A DNA stretch of 64,000 bases from Pseudomonas sp. NCCP-436 (GTDB lineage Bacteria > Pseudomonadota > Gammaproteobacteria > Pseudomonadales > Pseudomonadaceae), in assembly GCF_019656335.1 (NCBI RefSeq), contig NZ_BPLZ01000011.1, positions 1-64,000 of the forward strand. The letters are read 5' to 3'. The position numbers and the translations under genes are program-made. The notes beneath the pieces were generated by a model. The model was given only the letters and a program-made list of their open reading frames with translations. It did not search any database and had not been told where the DNA came from. Below, in pieces: positions 30,238 through 42,911 of this stretch. Position 1 is the stretch's first letter. Every line of letters starts with the position of its first letter.

Positions 30238-30743
30238 TGGCTTGGCTCCTTGGCTTCATGGCGGCCCAGATGGAAGGCTGCGACCAGTGCGGCGAGCAGC
30301 AGCAAGGCGGCCAGCTCCACTGCAAGTAGGTAGGGGCCGAACAGGCTGGTGCCAACGGCTTTGGCCTGCACGTCGGTATGGCCAATGGCCGCGCTACTGG
30401 GCTGCTCAAACAGCGCGTAGAGCAGTTGGATCAGCAACAGCGCGCTGAGGATGGCCGGGCCGATCCAGATGCCTGGAGAAAGCCACTTGCGCTCCTGATC
30501 CACGGCTGCCGGGCCGAGGTTGAGCATCATCACCACGAACACGAACAGCACCATGATGGCACCGGCGTAGACGATGATTTCCAGCGCGCCGGCAAAGGGT
30601 GCGCCGAGGCTGAAGAACACCATCGAAACCGCCAGCAGCGAGACGATGAGGTAGAGCAGGGCATGTACCGGGTTGGTGTGAGTAATCACACCTAGCGTCG
30701 CGGCAACCGCGATCCCGGCACAGAAGTAAAAGGCGAATTCCAT
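30234..30743 (-). CDS. nuoJ: NADH-quinone oxidoreductase subunit J
   Basis: The 169-residue membrane subunit has five predicted helices; the third contains the pi-bulge region [19 protein letters not shown] typical of NuoJ. It lies 10 bp after nuoI and overlaps nuoK by 4 bases. Confidence 0.96.
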   Translation of the reverse strand: MEFAFYFCAGIAVAATLGVITHTNPVHALLYLIVSLLAVSMVFFSLGAPFAGALEIIVYAGAIMVLFVFVVMMLNLGPAAVDQERKWLSPGIWIGPAILSALLLIQLLYALFEQPSSAAIGHTDVQAKAVGTSLFGPYLLAVELAALLLLAALVAAFHLGRHEAKEPSQ

Positions 30744-30753
30744 GGCAGGTTCC

Positions 30754-31302
30754 TTACGGCAGCAGGCTCTTCACGTTGATTGGTTCGGCCTCGTTCTGTG
30801 CGGCACCCTTCGGCTTGCCGGCGACGGCCATGCCCGCAACGCGGTAGAAGTTGTAATCCGGGTTTTTGCCGGGGCCGCTGATAAGAAGATCTTCCTTCTC
30901 GTAGACCAGATCCTGGCGCTTGTACTCACCCATCTCGAAGTCCGGAGTGAGCTGGATCGCGGTGGTCGGGCAGGCTTCCTCGCACAGGCCGCAGAAGATG
31001 CAGCGCGAGAAGTTGATGCGAAAGAACTCCGGATACCAGCGGCCGTCCTCGGTCTCTGCCTTCTGTAGCGAGATGCAGCCTACCGGACAGGCCACGGCGC
31101 ACAGGTTGCAGGCTACGCAGCGCTCCTCACCGTCAGGATCGCGGGTCAGGACGATGCGGCCACGGTAGCGCGGAGGCAGATACACCGGCTCTTCCGGATA
31201 CTGCAGAGTGTCGCGCTTGCGAAAGCCATGGCTGAAGACCATGACCAGGCTGCGCAGCTGGGTGGCGGTGCCAACCAGGATGTCCCAGATGTACTTGAAC
31301 AT
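30754..31302 (-). CDS. nuoI: NADH-quinone oxidoreductase subunit I
   Basis: The 182-residue peripheral subunit has two 4Fe-4S ferredoxin motifs, [15 protein letters not shown] and [15 protein letters not shown], which carry clusters N6a and N6b on the electron path to NuoB. A short amphipathic N-terminus docks it to the membrane. It lies 12 bp after nuoH. Confidence 0.97.
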   Translation of the reverse strand: MFKYIWDILVGTATQLRSLVMVFSHGFRKRDTLQYPEEPVYLPPRYRGRIVLTRDPDGEERCVACNLCAVACPVGCISLQKAETEDGRWYPEFFRINFSRCIFCGLCEEACPTTAIQLTPDFEMGEYKRQDLVYEKEDLLISGPGKNPDYNFYRVAGMAVAGKPKGAAQNEAEPINVKSLLP

Positions 31303-31314
31303 TGTTGTCTCTCC

Positions 31315-32307
31315 TTACTGGGCCGCGGCCAGCACCAGGGCGCCGGTCACCAGCAGGTTGATCAGGGTCAGCGGCAGGCAGAACTTCCAGCTGAAGGCCA
31401 TGACCTGGTCATAGCGCGGGCGTGGGATGGAGGCCCGCAGCAGGATGAAGATCATGATGAAAAGCGCCGTTTTCAGCGCGAACCAGAAGAACGGGATCTG
31501 CGGCAGGATGCCGAACGGCCCGTGCCAGCCGCCGAAGAACAGGGTTACCAACAGTGCCGAAACGGTGACGATGGCGACGTATTCACCAACGAAGAACATG
31601 CCCCATTTCATCCCGGCGTACTCGATGTGGTAGCCGTCGGCCAGCTCCTGTTCCGCTTCCGGCTGGTCGAAGGGGTGGCGGTGGGTCACCGCGACGCCGG
31701 CGATGAAGAAGGTGCAGAAGCCAAAGAACTGCGGAATGATGAACCACAGGTTCTCGGCCTGGTAGTCGACGATGTCACGCATGTTGAACGAGCCGACCTG
31801 CGCCACTACACCCATCAGCGCCAGGGCCAGGAACACCTCGTACGATACCGTTTGTGCTGAGGCGCGAAGGGCGCCGAGCAGGGCGTACTTGTTGTTGCTC
31901 GACCAGCCGGCGAAGAGCACGGCATAGACCGAAAGACCAGCCATGGCAAAGAAGAACAGGATGCCGATGTTCAGATCCGCCACGCCCCAGCTGGGGGTGA
32001 TGGGAATGATGGCGAAGGCCATCAGCATCGCTGCAAAGGCGATCATCGGTGCCAGGGTGAAGATCAGCCGGTCAGCGAACGGCGGCGTCCAGTCCTCCTT
32101 GAAGAACATCTTGATCATGTCCGCCCCCAGCTGGAACATGCCGAACGGGCCGACCCGGTTGGGCCCGTAGCGATCCTGCCACCAGCCCAGCAGGCGCCGT
32201 TCGACAAAGCTCAGTAGTGCACCACAAAGCACCACTACCACCAGAATGACGATGGCCTTGAGCACCGCCACCAGGGTGTCCACTACTTCAGGGCTCAGCC
32301 AGGTCAT
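31315..32307 (-). CDS. nuoH: NADH-quinone oxidoreductase subunit H
   Basis: The 330-residue membrane subunit forms the quinone chamber with NuoB and NuoD. It has eight helices and the signatures [20 protein letters not shown] and [20 protein letters not shown] with the conserved acidic residues. ATG 32307 overlaps the nuoG stop by 4 bases. Confidence 0.96.
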   Translation of the reverse strand: MTWLSPEVVDTLVAVLKAIVILVVVVLCGALLSFVERRLLGWWQDRYGPNRVGPFGMFQLGADMIKMFFKEDWTPPFADRLIFTLAPMIAFAAMLMAFAIIPITPSWGVADLNIGILFFFAMAGLSVYAVLFAGWSSNNKYALLGALRASAQTVSYEVFLALALMGVVAQVGSFNMRDIVDYQAENLWFIIPQFFGFCTFFIAGVAVTHRHPFDQPEAEQELADGYHIEYAGMKWGMFFVGEYVAIVTVSALLVTLFFGGWHGPFGILPQIPFFWFALKTALFIMIFILLRASIPRPRYDQVMAFSWKFCLPLTLINLLVTGALVLAAAQ

Positions 32308-35012
32308 TGTGCAGCCTCCTGCAACTGGGTGACGCTACTGCCGGCAAACACGGGCGGTATGCCCGGCAGGCCTGCGGGCAGGCCGACCACGCCGATGGCC
32401 AGGGTGTCGTTCACCTTGACCGGCAGGCGCAAGGTCTGTCCGGAGAGGTTCAGGCTGAGCAGGGTGCCGTCGCTGACGCCCATACGCGTGGCTTCGTCGC
32501 GTGCCAGGGCCACATAGGGCTGCGGAATGCGTGACTGCAGAGGAGCTGCGCGCGAGCTGTTTTCCTCGCTACCGAACAGATGATGCAGCGCGACTGCCTG
32601 CCAGCTGCCCGGAGCCGGGTTGAAGGCCGCGGGCACGGCAAACCAGGGCAGTACTTCGCCCCGGGCTTCGAGCAGGCGCACGCCGGGATCACCGGCACGC
32701 AGGTGACCGCCGACCTCGTCCTGGAACTTGTTCCAGGCCTGTGGCGAGTTCCAGCCGGGGGCCCAGGCGAAGGGGATCTGCTGGCGATCCTCGGCAGTAC
32801 CGGCATAGCCTTCCATGGAAAAGGCGAAGGGGGAATCCGGATCCTGCGGCTGGCGTGGCTCATGCACGCTGATGTTGGCGCGCATGGCAGTGCGGCCGCT
32901 GTAGCGGTGCGGCTCGCGGGCCAGTTTCAGACCCTTGATGCGGAACGAGGCGCTAGGCGCGGCGTCCTTGATCCCGGCCAGCAGCGGGGTGCTCGCGGCG
33001 CAGGCGGCGGTGACCTGATCCAGCTGAGTCCAGTCCACGGCCTTGCCCTGTAGTGTGCTATGCAGCGCATGCAGCCAGCGCCAGCCTTCGCGAATCACTA
33101 CATCGGCGTTGTAGTAGCTCGGTTCGAAGACCTGGAAGAAGCGTTGTGCACGGCCTTCCAGGCTGACCAGGGTGCCGTCGCCTTCGGCGAAGGAGGCGGC
33201 TGGCAGTACCAGATGCGCCCGCTCGACGGTGGCGGTACGCTGATGGTCGGCAACGATCAGTACCTTGGCCGCGGTCAGCGCGGCATCTACCCGTGCGGCC
33301 TCGGCGCGGCGGTACAGGTCATTCTCCAGCACCACCAAAGCATCGGCCTGCCCGCTGCTCAGGGCGTCCAGCGCGGCGTCCACCGATTCGCCACCCAGCA
33401 GGGCAAGACCCAGGCTGTTGACTTCCGATACTACCAGGCTGAGCGAGCCATTCTTCTCGCGGCTTTTCAGGGCGCTGGCAATGTTGGCGGCGGCTTCGAT
33501 CAAGGTTTTTTCGCCCAGCGAGGCACCGGAGATGACCAGTGGTCGTTTGGCGTTGATCAGGGCCTCGGCAATGCGCTGTACCAGCTCCTGAGCGTCGCTT
33601 TCCAAGCCTTCGACGGCCGGTGCGCTCGGGTCGATGGCGTGGGCTACGGCAAAACCGATGCGGGCCAGATCGACAGGGGCGGCATGTACGGTCTCGGCAG
33701 CCAGGTCATCGAGACGAGTCTCGCTGACGCTGGCGATAAACAGCGGATGCAGGGCGTGCTGGGCGACGTTCTGTACGGCGGCCATATGCCAGTCCTGAAT
33801 GCGCGCACCGGCAGCAATCTCGGTGGCCTTGCCCTTGACTGCCTGGCGCAGGGCCAGGGCCATGCGTGCGGCGGTCTGGGTCAGGTCTTCACCGAGGACG
33901 AAGATGGCGTCGTGCAGCTCGATATCACGCAGGCTCGGCACTGGCAGCGGGCCGTTTTGCAGGATGTCGCAGATCAGCCGGATATTCTCCAGCTCGGTGG
34001 CAGCGATGCCGCTGTAGAAATGCTCGGCACCGACCAGCTCGCGCAGAGCGAAGTTGCTCTCAAGGCTGGCACGTGGCGAGCCGATACCGATCACGCGCTT
34101 GTCGCGCAGCAGCTCGGCGGCTTTATCCAGAGCAGCGTCCAGCCCCAGGGGCTGGCCGTTCAGCAGTGGCTGACGCGGACGATCGTCACGGTTGACGTAG
34201 CCGTAACCGAAGCGACCACGGTCACAGAGGAAGTACTGGTTGACCGAGCCGTTGAAGCGGTTTTCGATGCGTCGCAGCTCTCCGTAGCGCTCACCGGGGC
34301 TGATGTTGCAGCCGCTGGCACAGCCGTGGCAGATGCTCGGGGCGAATTGCATGTCCCACTTGCGGTTGTAGCGTTCGGAATGGGTCTTGTCGGTGAATAC
34401 CCCGGTCGGGCAGACCTCGACCAGGTTGCCGGAGAACTCGCTTTCCAGTACGCCGTCCTCGACGCGGCCGAAGTAGACGTTGTCATGTGCGCCATACACG
34501 CCCAGGTCGGTGCCTCCGGCGTAATCCTTGTAGTAACGCACGCAGCGATAGCAGGCGATGCAGCGGTTCATCTCATGGGCGATGAACGGGCCAAGCTCCT
34601 GGTTCTGGTGGGTGCGCTTGGTGAAGCGGTAACGACGGGCGTTGTGCCCAGTCATCACCGTCATGTCCTGCAGGTGGCAATGACCGCCTTCCTCGCACAC
34701 CGGACAGTCGTGCGGGTGGTTGGTCATCAGCCATTCGACGACGCTCTTGCGGAAGGCCTTGGCTTCCTCGTCGTCGATGGAAATCCAGGTGTTGTCGGTG
34801 GCTGGCGTCATGCAGGACATGACCAGACGACCGCGAGTGTCGTTCTCGTCGTTGTACTGCTTGACCGCGCACTGGCGGCAGGCGCCGACGCTGCCAAGCG
34901 CCGGGTGCCAGCAGAAGTAGGGGATATCAAGGCCGAGAGAGAGGCAAGCCTGCAGCAGGTTGTCTGCTCCGTCGACTTCGAAATCTTTGCCGTCTACGTG
35001 GATAGTGGCCAT
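32304..35012 (-). CDS. nuoG: NADH-quinone oxidoreductase subunit G
   Basis: The 902-residue Fe-S subunit begins with a 2Fe-2S ferredoxin domain ([19 protein letters not shown]), then a His/Cys 4Fe-4S site and [16 protein letters not shown], followed by the CxxCxxxC site [10 protein letters not shown] and a molybdopterin-oxidoreductase-like C-terminal domain without the cofactor. ATG 35012 gives the start [15 protein letters not shown]; the longer frame to 35036 is unlikely. A 109-bp gap with two hairpins separates it from nuoF, the longest gap in the operon. Confidence 0.96.
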   Translation of the reverse strand: MATIHVDGKDFEVDGADNLLQACLSLGLDIPYFCWHPALGSVGACRQCAVKQYNDENDTRGRLVMSCMTPATDNTWISIDDEEAKAFRKSVVEWLMTNHPHDCPVCEEGGHCHLQDMTVMTGHNARRYRFTKRTHQNQELGPFIAHEMNRCIACYRCVRYYKDYAGGTDLGVYGAHDNVYFGRVEDGVLESEFSGNLVEVCPTGVFTDKTHSERYNRKWDMQFAPSICHGCASGCNISPGERYGELRRIENRFNGSVNQYFLCDRGRFGYGYVNRDDRPRQPLLNGQPLGLDAALDKAAELLRDKRVIGIGSPRASLESNFALRELVGAEHFYSGIAATELENIRLICDILQNGPLPVPSLRDIELHDAIFVLGEDLTQTAARMALALRQAVKGKATEIAAGARIQDWHMAAVQNVAQHALHPLFIASVSETRLDDLAAETVHAAPVDLARIGFAVAHAIDPSAPAVEGLESDAQELVQRIAEALINAKRPLVISGASLGEKTLIEAAANIASALKSREKNGSLSLVVSEVNSLGLALLGGESVDAALDALSSGQADALVVLENDLYRRAEAARVDAALTAAKVLIVADHQRTATVERAHLVLPAASFAEGDGTLVSLEGRAQRFFQVFEPSYYNADVVIREGWRWLHALHSTLQGKAVDWTQLDQVTAACAASTPLLAGIKDAAPSASFRIKGLKLAREPHRYSGRTAMRANISVHEPRQPQDPDSPFAFSMEGYAGTAEDRQQIPFAWAPGWNSPQAWNKFQDEVGGHLRAGDPGVRLLEARGEVLPWFAVPAAFNPAPGSWQAVALHHLFGSEENSSRAAPLQSRIPQPYVALARDEATRMGVSDGTLLSLNLSGQTLRLPVKVNDTLAIGVVGLPAGLPGIPPVFAGSSVTQLQEAAQ

Positions 35013-35030
35013 TTTCTTCAGTCTTCGTTT

Positions 35031-35111
35031 GCCCACCCGAAGGTGGACGGGCTAAGGGAATTCTTTTCGTTTTTCCGGGGCCGGACGGCGTCTACGCCCA
35101 CTAGTCCGGCC
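35031..35111 (-). repeat. Two intercistronic hairpins between nuoF and nuoG
   Basis: On the minus-strand RNA, a CCACC-TTCG-GGTGG hairpin with a cUUCGg tetraloop (35033-35046) lies about 20 nt before the nuoG start. Upstream of it, GGCCGGAC (35079-35086) pairs with GTCCGGCC (35104-35111), with an inner GGCG/CGCC stem. No T tract follows on the minus strand, so these look like RNA-processing or stability elements rather than a terminator. Confidence 0.65.
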
Positions 35112-35121
35112 GCTGGGTCTT

Positions 35122-36465
35122 TCAGACGCGTACTGGCATCTTCACCGGCGCAGCCTCGGCGGCTACCCCGGCTTCAAACTCTTCACGGAAATACCTGATT
35201 GCGCTCCCAAGGGGCTCGACCGCCCCCGGCGCGTGGGCGCAGAAGGTCTTGCCCGGACCGAGGAAATTGACCAGACCGAGCAGCGTGGCAATGTCCTCGC
35301 GCGTGCCCTGGCGACGTTCCAGCGCGCGCAGGATCTTCACGCTCCAGGGCAGGCCGTCACGGCATGGGGTACACCAGCCGCACGATTCGCGGGCGAAGAA
35401 CTCTTCCATATTGCGCAGCAGCGAAACCATGTTGATGGTGTGATCCACCGCCAGTGCCAGACCGGTACCCATGCGGGTACCGACCTTGGCGATGCCGCCG
35501 GCGTACATCTGTGCCTCCAGATGCTCCGGCAGCAGGAAGCCGGTGCCGGCGCCGCCCGGCTGCCAGCATTTGAGCTGGTAACCGTCGCGCATGCCGCCGG
35601 CATAGTCCTCGAACAGCTCGCGGGCAGTGACGCCGAATGGCAGCTCCCACAGGCCCGGGTTCTTCACCTTGCCGGAAAAGCCCATCAGCTTGGTGCCGTG
35701 ATCTTCGCTGCCCGGGCGTGCCAGAGACTTGTACCAGTCCACGCCGTTGGCGACGATCGCCGGCACGTTACACAGCGTCTCGACGTTGTTGACACAGGTG
35801 GGCTTGCCCCAGACTCCTACGGCAGCGGGGAAGGGTGGCTTGGCGCGCGGGTTGGCTCGGCGGCCTTCGAGCGAGTTGATCAGTGCGGTTTCCTCGCCGC
35901 AAATGTAGCGGCCGGCACCGGTATGCACGAACAGTTCGAAGTCGAAGCCACTGCCGAGGATGTTCTTGCCCAGCAGCCCGGCGGCTTTGGCTTCCTCGAT
36001 GGCGCGATTGAGGTTGCGTGCAGCATCGACGTACTCGCCACGCAGGAAGATGTAGCCACGGTAGGCCTTCAGCGCGCGGGCGCTGATGATCATGCCTTCT
36101 ACCAGCAGGTGTGGAAGCTGCTCCATAAGCAGCCGATCCTTCCAGGTGTTGGGCTCCATCTCGTCTGCGTTGCACAGCAGGTAGCGGATGTTCAGTGACT
36201 CGTCGGTGGGCATCAGGCCCCATTTCACGCCGGTGGGGAAACCGGCGCCGCCGCGCCCCTTGAGTCCTGATTCCTTGATCTGTTGGACTATCTCAGCCTG
36301 GGCCATTTCCTGCAGCGCCTTGCGTGCGGCGGCATAGCCGTTCTTGGCCTGGTATTCCTCGAGCCAGACCGGCTGAGCGTCGTCACGCAGGCGCCAGGTC
36401 AGTGGATGGGTTTCCTCGCGGCGTTCAATGCGGTTGGCCGGGCCGAAGGAGGTCAGTGTCTTCAT
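35122..36465 (-). CDS. nuoF: NADH-quinone oxidoreductase subunit F (NADH-binding)
   Basis: The 447-residue subunit holds FMN, binds NADH and carries cluster N3. Motifs are [20 protein letters not shown] (NADH site), [20 protein letters not shown] (FMN site) and [12 protein letters not shown] plus the distal [11 protein letters not shown] for the 4Fe-4S cluster. ATG 36465 overlaps the nuoE stop by 4 bases. Confidence 0.97.
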   Translation of the reverse strand: MKTLTSFGPANRIERREETHPLTWRLRDDAQPVWLEEYQAKNGYAAARKALQEMAQAEIVQQIKESGLKGRGGAGFPTGVKWGLMPTDESLNIRYLLCNADEMEPNTWKDRLLMEQLPHLLVEGMIISARALKAYRGYIFLRGEYVDAARNLNRAIEEAKAAGLLGKNILGSGFDFELFVHTGAGRYICGEETALINSLEGRRANPRAKPPFPAAVGVWGKPTCVNNVETLCNVPAIVANGVDWYKSLARPGSEDHGTKLMGFSGKVKNPGLWELPFGVTARELFEDYAGGMRDGYQLKCWQPGGAGTGFLLPEHLEAQMYAGGIAKVGTRMGTGLALAVDHTINMVSLLRNMEEFFARESCGWCTPCRDGLPWSVKILRALERRQGTREDIATLLGLVNFLGPGKTFCAHAPGAVEPLGSAIRYFREEFEAGVAAEAAPVKMPVRV

Positions 36466-36956
36466 TGATAGTCCTCCAGCAGCTGAGCAATACCCTGAGC
36501 ATCAAGGTTGCCGTAGGTGTCGTCGTCGATCATCACGGCTGGCGCCTTGTCACAGTTGCCCAGGCAGCATACCGGCAGCAGGGTAAAGCGGCCGTCAGCA
36601 GTGGTCTGGCCGGGAACTATGCCCAGTCTTTCCTTAAGGCTGTCGAGCAGGCTTTCATGGCCACCGATGTAGCAGGTCATGCTGTCGCAGATGCGGATGA
36701 TGTGGCGTCCTACCGGCTGGCGAAAGATCTGGCTGTAGAAGGTAGCCACGCCTTCAACATCGCTGGCGGGAATGCCAAGCACTTCACCGATGGCGTCGGC
36801 AGCGCCGTCCGGCACCCAGCCACGCTCCTTCTGTACGATCTTCAGCGCCTCGATGGAGGCGGCGCGTGGATCCTCGTAATGGTGCATCTCATGCTCGATG
36901 GCCGAGCGTTCGGTTTCGCTGAGGACGAAACGGTCAGTCTGGATAAGCGTACTCAT
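36462..36956 (-). CDS. nuoE: NADH-quinone oxidoreductase subunit E
   Basis: The 164-residue thioredoxin-like subunit carries the 2Fe-2S cluster N1a, with cysteines in [12 protein letters not shown] and [13 protein letters not shown]. It lies 2 bp after nuoCD and overlaps nuoF by 4 bases. Confidence 0.97.
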   Translation of the reverse strand: MSTLIQTDRFVLSETERSAIEHEMHHYEDPRAASIEALKIVQKERGWVPDGAADAIGEVLGIPASDVEGVATFYSQIFRQPVGRHIIRICDSMTCYIGGHESLLDSLKERLGIVPGQTTADGRFTLLPVCCLGNCDKAPAVMIDDDTYGNLDAQGIAQLLEDYQ

Positions 36957-36958
36957 AA

Positions 36959-38758
<1,800 letters not shown>

Positions 38759-38807
38759 TCAACAACGTAGAAGAATGAATTGCGTTCGTTTGGGTACAAC
38801 GGCAGAT

Positions 38808-39485
38808 TCAGACTTCGTCCGGGCTACGCAGGTTGGTAACGGCAATACGCTGTTCGCGACGCTGTTCCTTTTGCGACGGCATTTCGGCACGGTAGATGCC
38901 TTGGTCGCCGACGACCCAGGACAGCGGTCGCCGCTCCTGGCCGATGGATTCCTGCAGCAGCATCAGCCCTTGCAAGAACGCCTCGGGACGGGGCGGGCAA
39001 CCTGGAATGTAAACGTCGACGGGAAGGAACTTGTCCACCCCTTGGACGACCGAGTAGATGTCGTACATGCCACCGGAGTTGGCACACGATCCCATGGAGA
39101 TGACCCACTTGGGTTCGAGCATTTGTTCATACAGACGCTGGATGATCGGAGCCATCTTGATGAAACAGGTTCCGGCAACGACCATGAAGTCAGCCTGGCG
39201 AGGAGAGGCGCGGATGACTTCTGCTCCGAAGCGGGCAATATCATGCGGGGCGGTGAAGGCAGTGGTCATTTCCACGTAGCAGCAAGACAGGCCGAAGTTG
39301 TACGGCCACAGGGAATTCTTGCGCCCCCAGTTGACGGCTCCGTTGAGCACATCTTCCAGTTTGCCCATGAAAATGTTTTTGTGAACCTGATCCTCTAGCA
39401 GTGGGTCGGACACGACCTCCCGCTGGCCGATCGGATACTGCTCGTTGGCAGTATTCGGGTCGACCCGAGTGAGTTTGTATTGCAT
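38808..39485 (-). CDS. nuoB: NADH-quinone oxidoreductase subunit B
   Basis: The 225-residue subunit carries the terminal 4Fe-4S cluster N2 that reduces quinone. Its ligands are in [20 protein letters not shown] and [11 protein letters not shown], with [14 protein letters not shown] 39485 follows GAGG at 8-9 bases; the TTG two codons upstream is not preferred. It lies 10 bp after nuoA. Confidence 0.97.
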   Translation of the reverse strand: MQYKLTRVDPNTANEQYPIGQREVVSDPLLEDQVHKNIFMGKLEDVLNGAVNWGRKNSLWPYNFGLSCCYVEMTTAFTAPHDIARFGAEVIRASPRQADFMVVAGTCFIKMAPIIQRLYEQMLEPKWVISMGSCANSGGMYDIYSVVQGVDKFLPVDVYIPGCPPRPEAFLQGLMLLQESIGQERRPLSWVVGDQGIYRAEMPSQKEQRREQRIAVTNLRSPDEV

Positions 39486-39495
39486 CGCCAAAGCC

Positions 39496-39909
39496 TCATT
39501 GTTTCAGCTTCGCCTGCCGCTTGCGGCGTCCCTCAGGTGCCCAATCCAGCGCACCTATCGCCGACTCGTAGACAAGACCCGCGAACAGAATGGTTATGAA
39601 AACGGTAGCGCCGACCAAGCCGATCCAGGCGCTTTCGCGCACGGAAACGGCCCAGGCGAACAGAAACAGGGCTTCGACATCGAAGATCACGAAGAGCATC
39701 GCGACCAGATAGAACTTGGCGGACAGACGCAGACGGGCGCTGCCGGTAGGAAGCATGCCGGACTCGAAGGGTTCGTTCTTGCTCCGTCCCCAAGCCTTGC
39801 TGCCCAGAAGGCTGGAAAGACCGAGCATGAAAGCAATGAGTCCGCAGACTCCGAGTAGAAAAACAGCAAAAGCCCAGTCGTGAGACATGGTCGATACCGC
39901 ATCAGGCAT
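39496..39909 (-). CDS. nuoA: NADH-quinone oxidoreductase subunit A
   Basis: The 137-residue membrane subunit has three helices, the conserved loop [20 protein letters not shown] and the acidic pair in [16 protein letters not shown]. It is the first gene of the nuo operon and has an AAGGAG site before ATG 39909. The 850-bp upstream region contains a candidate promoter at 39994-40022. Confidence 0.96.
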   Translation of the reverse strand: MPDAVSTMSHDWAFAVFLLGVCGLIAFMLGLSSLLGSKAWGRSKNEPFESGMLPTGSARLRLSAKFYLVAMLFVIFDVEALFLFAWAVSVRESAWIGLVGATVFITILFAGLVYESAIGALDWAPEGRRKRQAKLKQ

Positions 39910-39993
39910 GCCGGTACTCCTTGCTAAAAGGAACGGCTTTTATTTAGAAATGATTCGTCCGCCCATAGAGAAGCGGCAACGAAGAATTGCCAT

Positions 39994-40022
39994 ATTGTAT
40001 GCACTTATTGCGCAGTAAGTAA
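39994..40022 (-). promoter_or_regulatory. Candidate sigma-70 promoter of the nuo operon
   Basis: On the minus strand TTACTT (40017-40022) and TACAAT (39994-39999) are spaced by 17 bp. Transcription would start near 39987, giving a leader of about 78 nt before nuoA. Confidence 0.45.
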
Positions 40023-40682
40023 ATTTACCAGAGAAAAAAATAATCCAGCCCAAACCCCTTTCCGGGGATTTATCCGTCCTGCCTGGTCTCTCCGTGCTAG
40101 CAGTGAGAGAGATGGGAACGGGCAAAACCCCTCAAGTCCGCGCCATTAGTGGCTTTCAGCTATGCCGGACTGAAAGGTGTGAAATGTTGCAGGCTTGTCG
40201 ATAAGGTTTCTCATTATGTCTTTACTCCTTTGTATGTAACAAAGTGTCGTTCTTTCGTATCGGATTGGTCATCTACAGGAAACTTACTATCAAGAATATG
40301 AAGCTTTAATCATGAGCTTTGATTTTAATAGGATGCTATTAATAACCTGTGATGCTTAATTTTTTGCTCTATATGCGTAATTGGTATTTATAGGGAGGTG
40401 TGTGAGGGAGGGGGAGTTTCGGATTCTGGCTTTCCTCTGGCCTGGCGTCAGGTGAGGTCTGTAAGCCGCTGGAGCGACTCGAATCCTCAGCGCAAAACTG
40501 TTCATGCCTATGCTAGGCCATCGCCTTGGCCATTTGGATTTCTGCTAATAGCCTTGAACGCGCTTTGGCAAATCTGCTTTCACTACCGGCTGCATAGGAT
40601 AGAGTTTGCTGGTGCTGGGCGTGTTGGTCGATCCGTCGGACTATGTCACTGCTGCGTGCTGAGTGGAGACTTTTTACGGACA

Positions 40683-40706
40683 AAAAAAGCCCCGGCAAGC
40701 CGGGGC
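40683..40706 (-). terminator. Terminator of aceA
   Basis: GCCCCGGC (40689-40696) and GCCGGGGC (40699-40706) form an 8-bp palindromic arm pair. On the minus strand it is followed by a run of seven T. It lies about 55 bp beyond the aceA stop. Confidence 0.85.
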
Positions 40707-40759
40707 GGATTAGGCAACCAAGGGGGGCTGCGGATGTATGTCCGCAGCGCAAGCCGTTC

Positions 40760-42358
40760 TTAGTGGAACTGGTTCATGGTGTTGTCTTTGCCACCAGCCT
40801 TCAGCGCGGCTTCGCCGGCGAAGTACTCCTTGTGGTTGTCACCGATGTCGGAACCAGCCATGTTCTGGTGTTTCACGCAAGCGATGCCCTGACGGATTTC
40901 CTGACGCTGCACGCCCTTCACGTAGGCCAGCATGCCTTGGTCGGCGAAGTAACCCTTGGCCAGGTTGTCGGTGGACAGGGCTGCAGTGTGATAGGTCGGC
41001 AGGGTGATCAGGTGGTGGAAGATGCCGGCCTGAGCGGAAGCGTCGCGCTGGAAGGTGCGGATACGTTCGTCGGCTTCTTTCGCCAGATCGGTTTCGTCGT
41101 ACTCGACGCTCATCAGCTTGGCGCGGTCGTAGGCGGAAACGTCCTTGCCTTCGGCTGCCCATGCATCGAACACCTGCTGACGGAAGTTCAGCGTCCAGTT
41201 GAAGGACGGACTGTTGTTGTAGACCAACTTGGCGTTCGGGATGACTTCGCGGATGCGGTCAACCATGCCCTTGATCTGGCCGACATGCGGCTTCTCGGTT
41301 TCGATCCACAGCAGATCTGCGCCGTTTTGCAGGCTGGTGATGCAGTCCAGAACCACGCGGTCTTCGCCAGTGCCCGGCTTGAAGCAGAACAGACCGGAGG
41401 GCAGGCGCTTGGGCTTGAGCAGCTTGCCCTGAGCCTTGATGACTACGTCGCCGTTGTCGATGTCGTCAGCGGAGTTGATGTACTCACCGTCGAGGAAGCT
41501 GTTGTACAAGTCGCCCAGGTCGCCCGGCTCGTTGGTAACGGCGAAGTTCTTGGTCAGACCGGCACCCAGGGAGTCGGTACGGGCAACGATCACGCCGTCA
41601 TCTACGCCCAGTTCGAGGAAGGCGTAGCGAACTGCGTTGATCTTGGCGAGGAAGTCGGAGTGCGGAACAGTAACCTTGCCGTCCTGGTGGCCGCACTGCT
41701 TCTCGTCGGATACCTGGTTTTCGATCTGGATGCAGCAGGCACCGGCTTCGATCATCTGCTTGGCCAGCAGGTAGGTGGCCTCGGCGTTGCCGAAGCCGGC
41801 GTCGATGTCGGCAATGATCGGTACGACGTGGGTTTCGAAGTTGTCGATCTGAGCCTGGATTTCAGCTTCCTTGCCCTTGTCGCCGGCCTTGCGGGCGTCA
41901 TCCAGAGCGCTGAACAGCAGGTCCAGTTCACGGGCATCGGCCTGGCGCAGGAAGGTGTACAGCTCTTCGATCAGGCTGGAGACGGCAGTCTTCTCATGCA
42001 TGGACTGGTCAGGCAGCGGGCCGAAGTCGGAGCGCAGGGCTGCGACCATCCAGCCGGACAGGTACAGGTAGCGCTTGTTGGTGGTCTTGAGGTGCTTCTT
42101 GATGGAAATCAGCTTCTGCTGACCGATGAAGCCGTGCCAGCAACCCAGGGACTGGGTGTACAGGGAGGAGTCGGCGTCGTACTCGGCCATGTCCTTGCGC
42201 ATGATGGCAGCGGTGTACTTGGCGATGTCCAGACCAGTCTTGAAGCGGTTCTGAATGCGCATGCGAGCGGCGTACTCGGGGTTGATCGCGCTCCAGGTGT
42301 TGCCGAATTTCTCTTTCAGGGCGGCAACGGCCTTGATCTCGTTCTGATATGCGGACAT
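40760..42358 (-). CDS. aceA: Isocitrate lyase
   Basis: The 532-residue enzyme splits isocitrate into glyoxylate and succinate, the first step of the glyoxylate shunt. The length is that of the larger isocitrate lyase subgroup typical of Pseudomonas. The catalytic cysteine loop appears as KQCGH, with the Mg-binding VVPIIADIDAGFGN and the NNSPSFNW motif. ATG 42358 (MSAYQNEIK) has a GAAGGA site; the open frame to 42403 is not needed. It competes for isocitrate with icd and idh, both also in this window. The gene is monocistronic with a long upstream region. Confidence 0.97.
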   Translation of the reverse strand: MSAYQNEIKAVAALKEKFGNTWSAINPEYAARMRIQNRFKTGLDIAKYTAAIMRKDMAEYDADSSLYTQSLGCWHGFIGQQKLISIKKHLKTTNKRYLYLSGWMVAALRSDFGPLPDQSMHEKTAVSSLIEELYTFLRQADARELDLLFSALDDARKAGDKGKEAEIQAQIDNFETHVVPIIADIDAGFGNAEATYLLAKQMIEAGACCIQIENQVSDEKQCGHQDGKVTVPHSDFLAKINAVRYAFLELGVDDGVIVARTDSLGAGLTKNFAVTNEPGDLGDLYNSFLDGEYINSADDIDNGDVVIKAQGKLLKPKRLPSGLFCFKPGTGEDRVVLDCITSLQNGADLLWIETEKPHVGQIKGMVDRIREVIPNAKLVYNNSPSFNWTLNFRQQVFDAWAAEGKDVSAYDRAKLMSVEYDETDLAKEADERIRTFQRDASAQAGIFHHLITLPTYHTAALSTDNLAKGYFADQGMLAYVKGVQRQEIRQGIACVKHQNMAGSDIGDNHKEYFAGEAALKAGGKDNTMNQFH

Positions 42359-42911
42359 GGTCAATCCTTCAAAGAATGTAATGGTTGAGCACCAACGACC
42401 CACACCAGGCGCGCACAGGTGCGACGGCTGCGGGTTGCTACCACTGTGACGGCGAGGTAACGGCTGAAAGGCGAGGGTGTGCTGCGGAGGGGATGAAGGC
42501 GAGCAGGATTCAGGCGATCCCAGCGCGTCGGGCTCGTGGATACCCTGGCGCTGTGGCGAGCTTGCCGTGCTGTCTGTTACTTGCTTCCCCGTCCCTCAGG
42601 ACAACTTCGTTCCAGTCGCAACCTCGTCGTACGGCCTTGTGGGCTGTTGGGACACGGACCGTTACGAAGTGCTTCGTTGACGGTCTGGAGATCCTTTTCA
42701 GGACCCCTGGCTAGCGGGAGCGAGGCCATCATGCCTTCGGAAAAATGCTTCGTCAAACGTTTTGTAGTGGTTTTTTAAATCTACTACATATTCGTTATTC
42801 GACTGTTTGGTCAGGAATTTGGCGTTCTAGGCGCGGCGCTTCAGGACTTGCATGGGGGTTGTCATGATTGTTTGCTGGGGTGCGGAGGGGCGGTGCGACT
42901 TTGGTCGAGTA
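42359..42911. other. Intergenic region upstream of aceA (553 bp)
   Basis: No gene was called; plus-strand ORFs here have no recognisable content. It contains a candidate aceA promoter at 42728-42756, a short perfect hairpin ACGAAG/CTTCGT at 42664-42677 inside the deduced leader, and an inverted repeat TGTAGT...ACTACA across an A/T-rich spacer near 42762-42787, just upstream of the promoter. Confidence 0.6.
42728..42756 (-). promoter_or_regulatory. Candidate promoter of aceA
   Basis: On the minus strand TTGACG (42751-42756) and CATGAT (42728-42733) are spaced by 17 bp. The start would be near 42721, leaving a leader of about 360 nt, which is unusually long. Confidence 0.4.

Larger units (their letters stand above)
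39910..40759. other. Long intergenic region nuoA-aceA with AT-rich core (850 bp)
   Basis: No convincing gene was found. The part from about 39950 to 40400 is clearly richer in A+T than the neighbouring genes, with many TTTTAAT and TATTTATAG-type runs and a small hairpin CTTTGT/ACAAAG at 40228-40244. The right part holds the aceA terminator. A plus-strand ORF at 40398-40763 runs through that terminator and has no recognisable content, so it is not called. Confidence 0.65.

Noticed and set aside
33060..35198. Plus-strand open frame of 712 codons opposite nuoG
   Set aside because: It is a shadow of nuoG and the nuoF end; nuoG has full Fe-S motifs in the other strand.
40398..40763. Plus-strand 121-codon ORF in the nuoA-aceA gap
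   Set aside because: It runs through the aceA terminator and into the aceA 3' end, has no ribosome site of note and no recognisable content.
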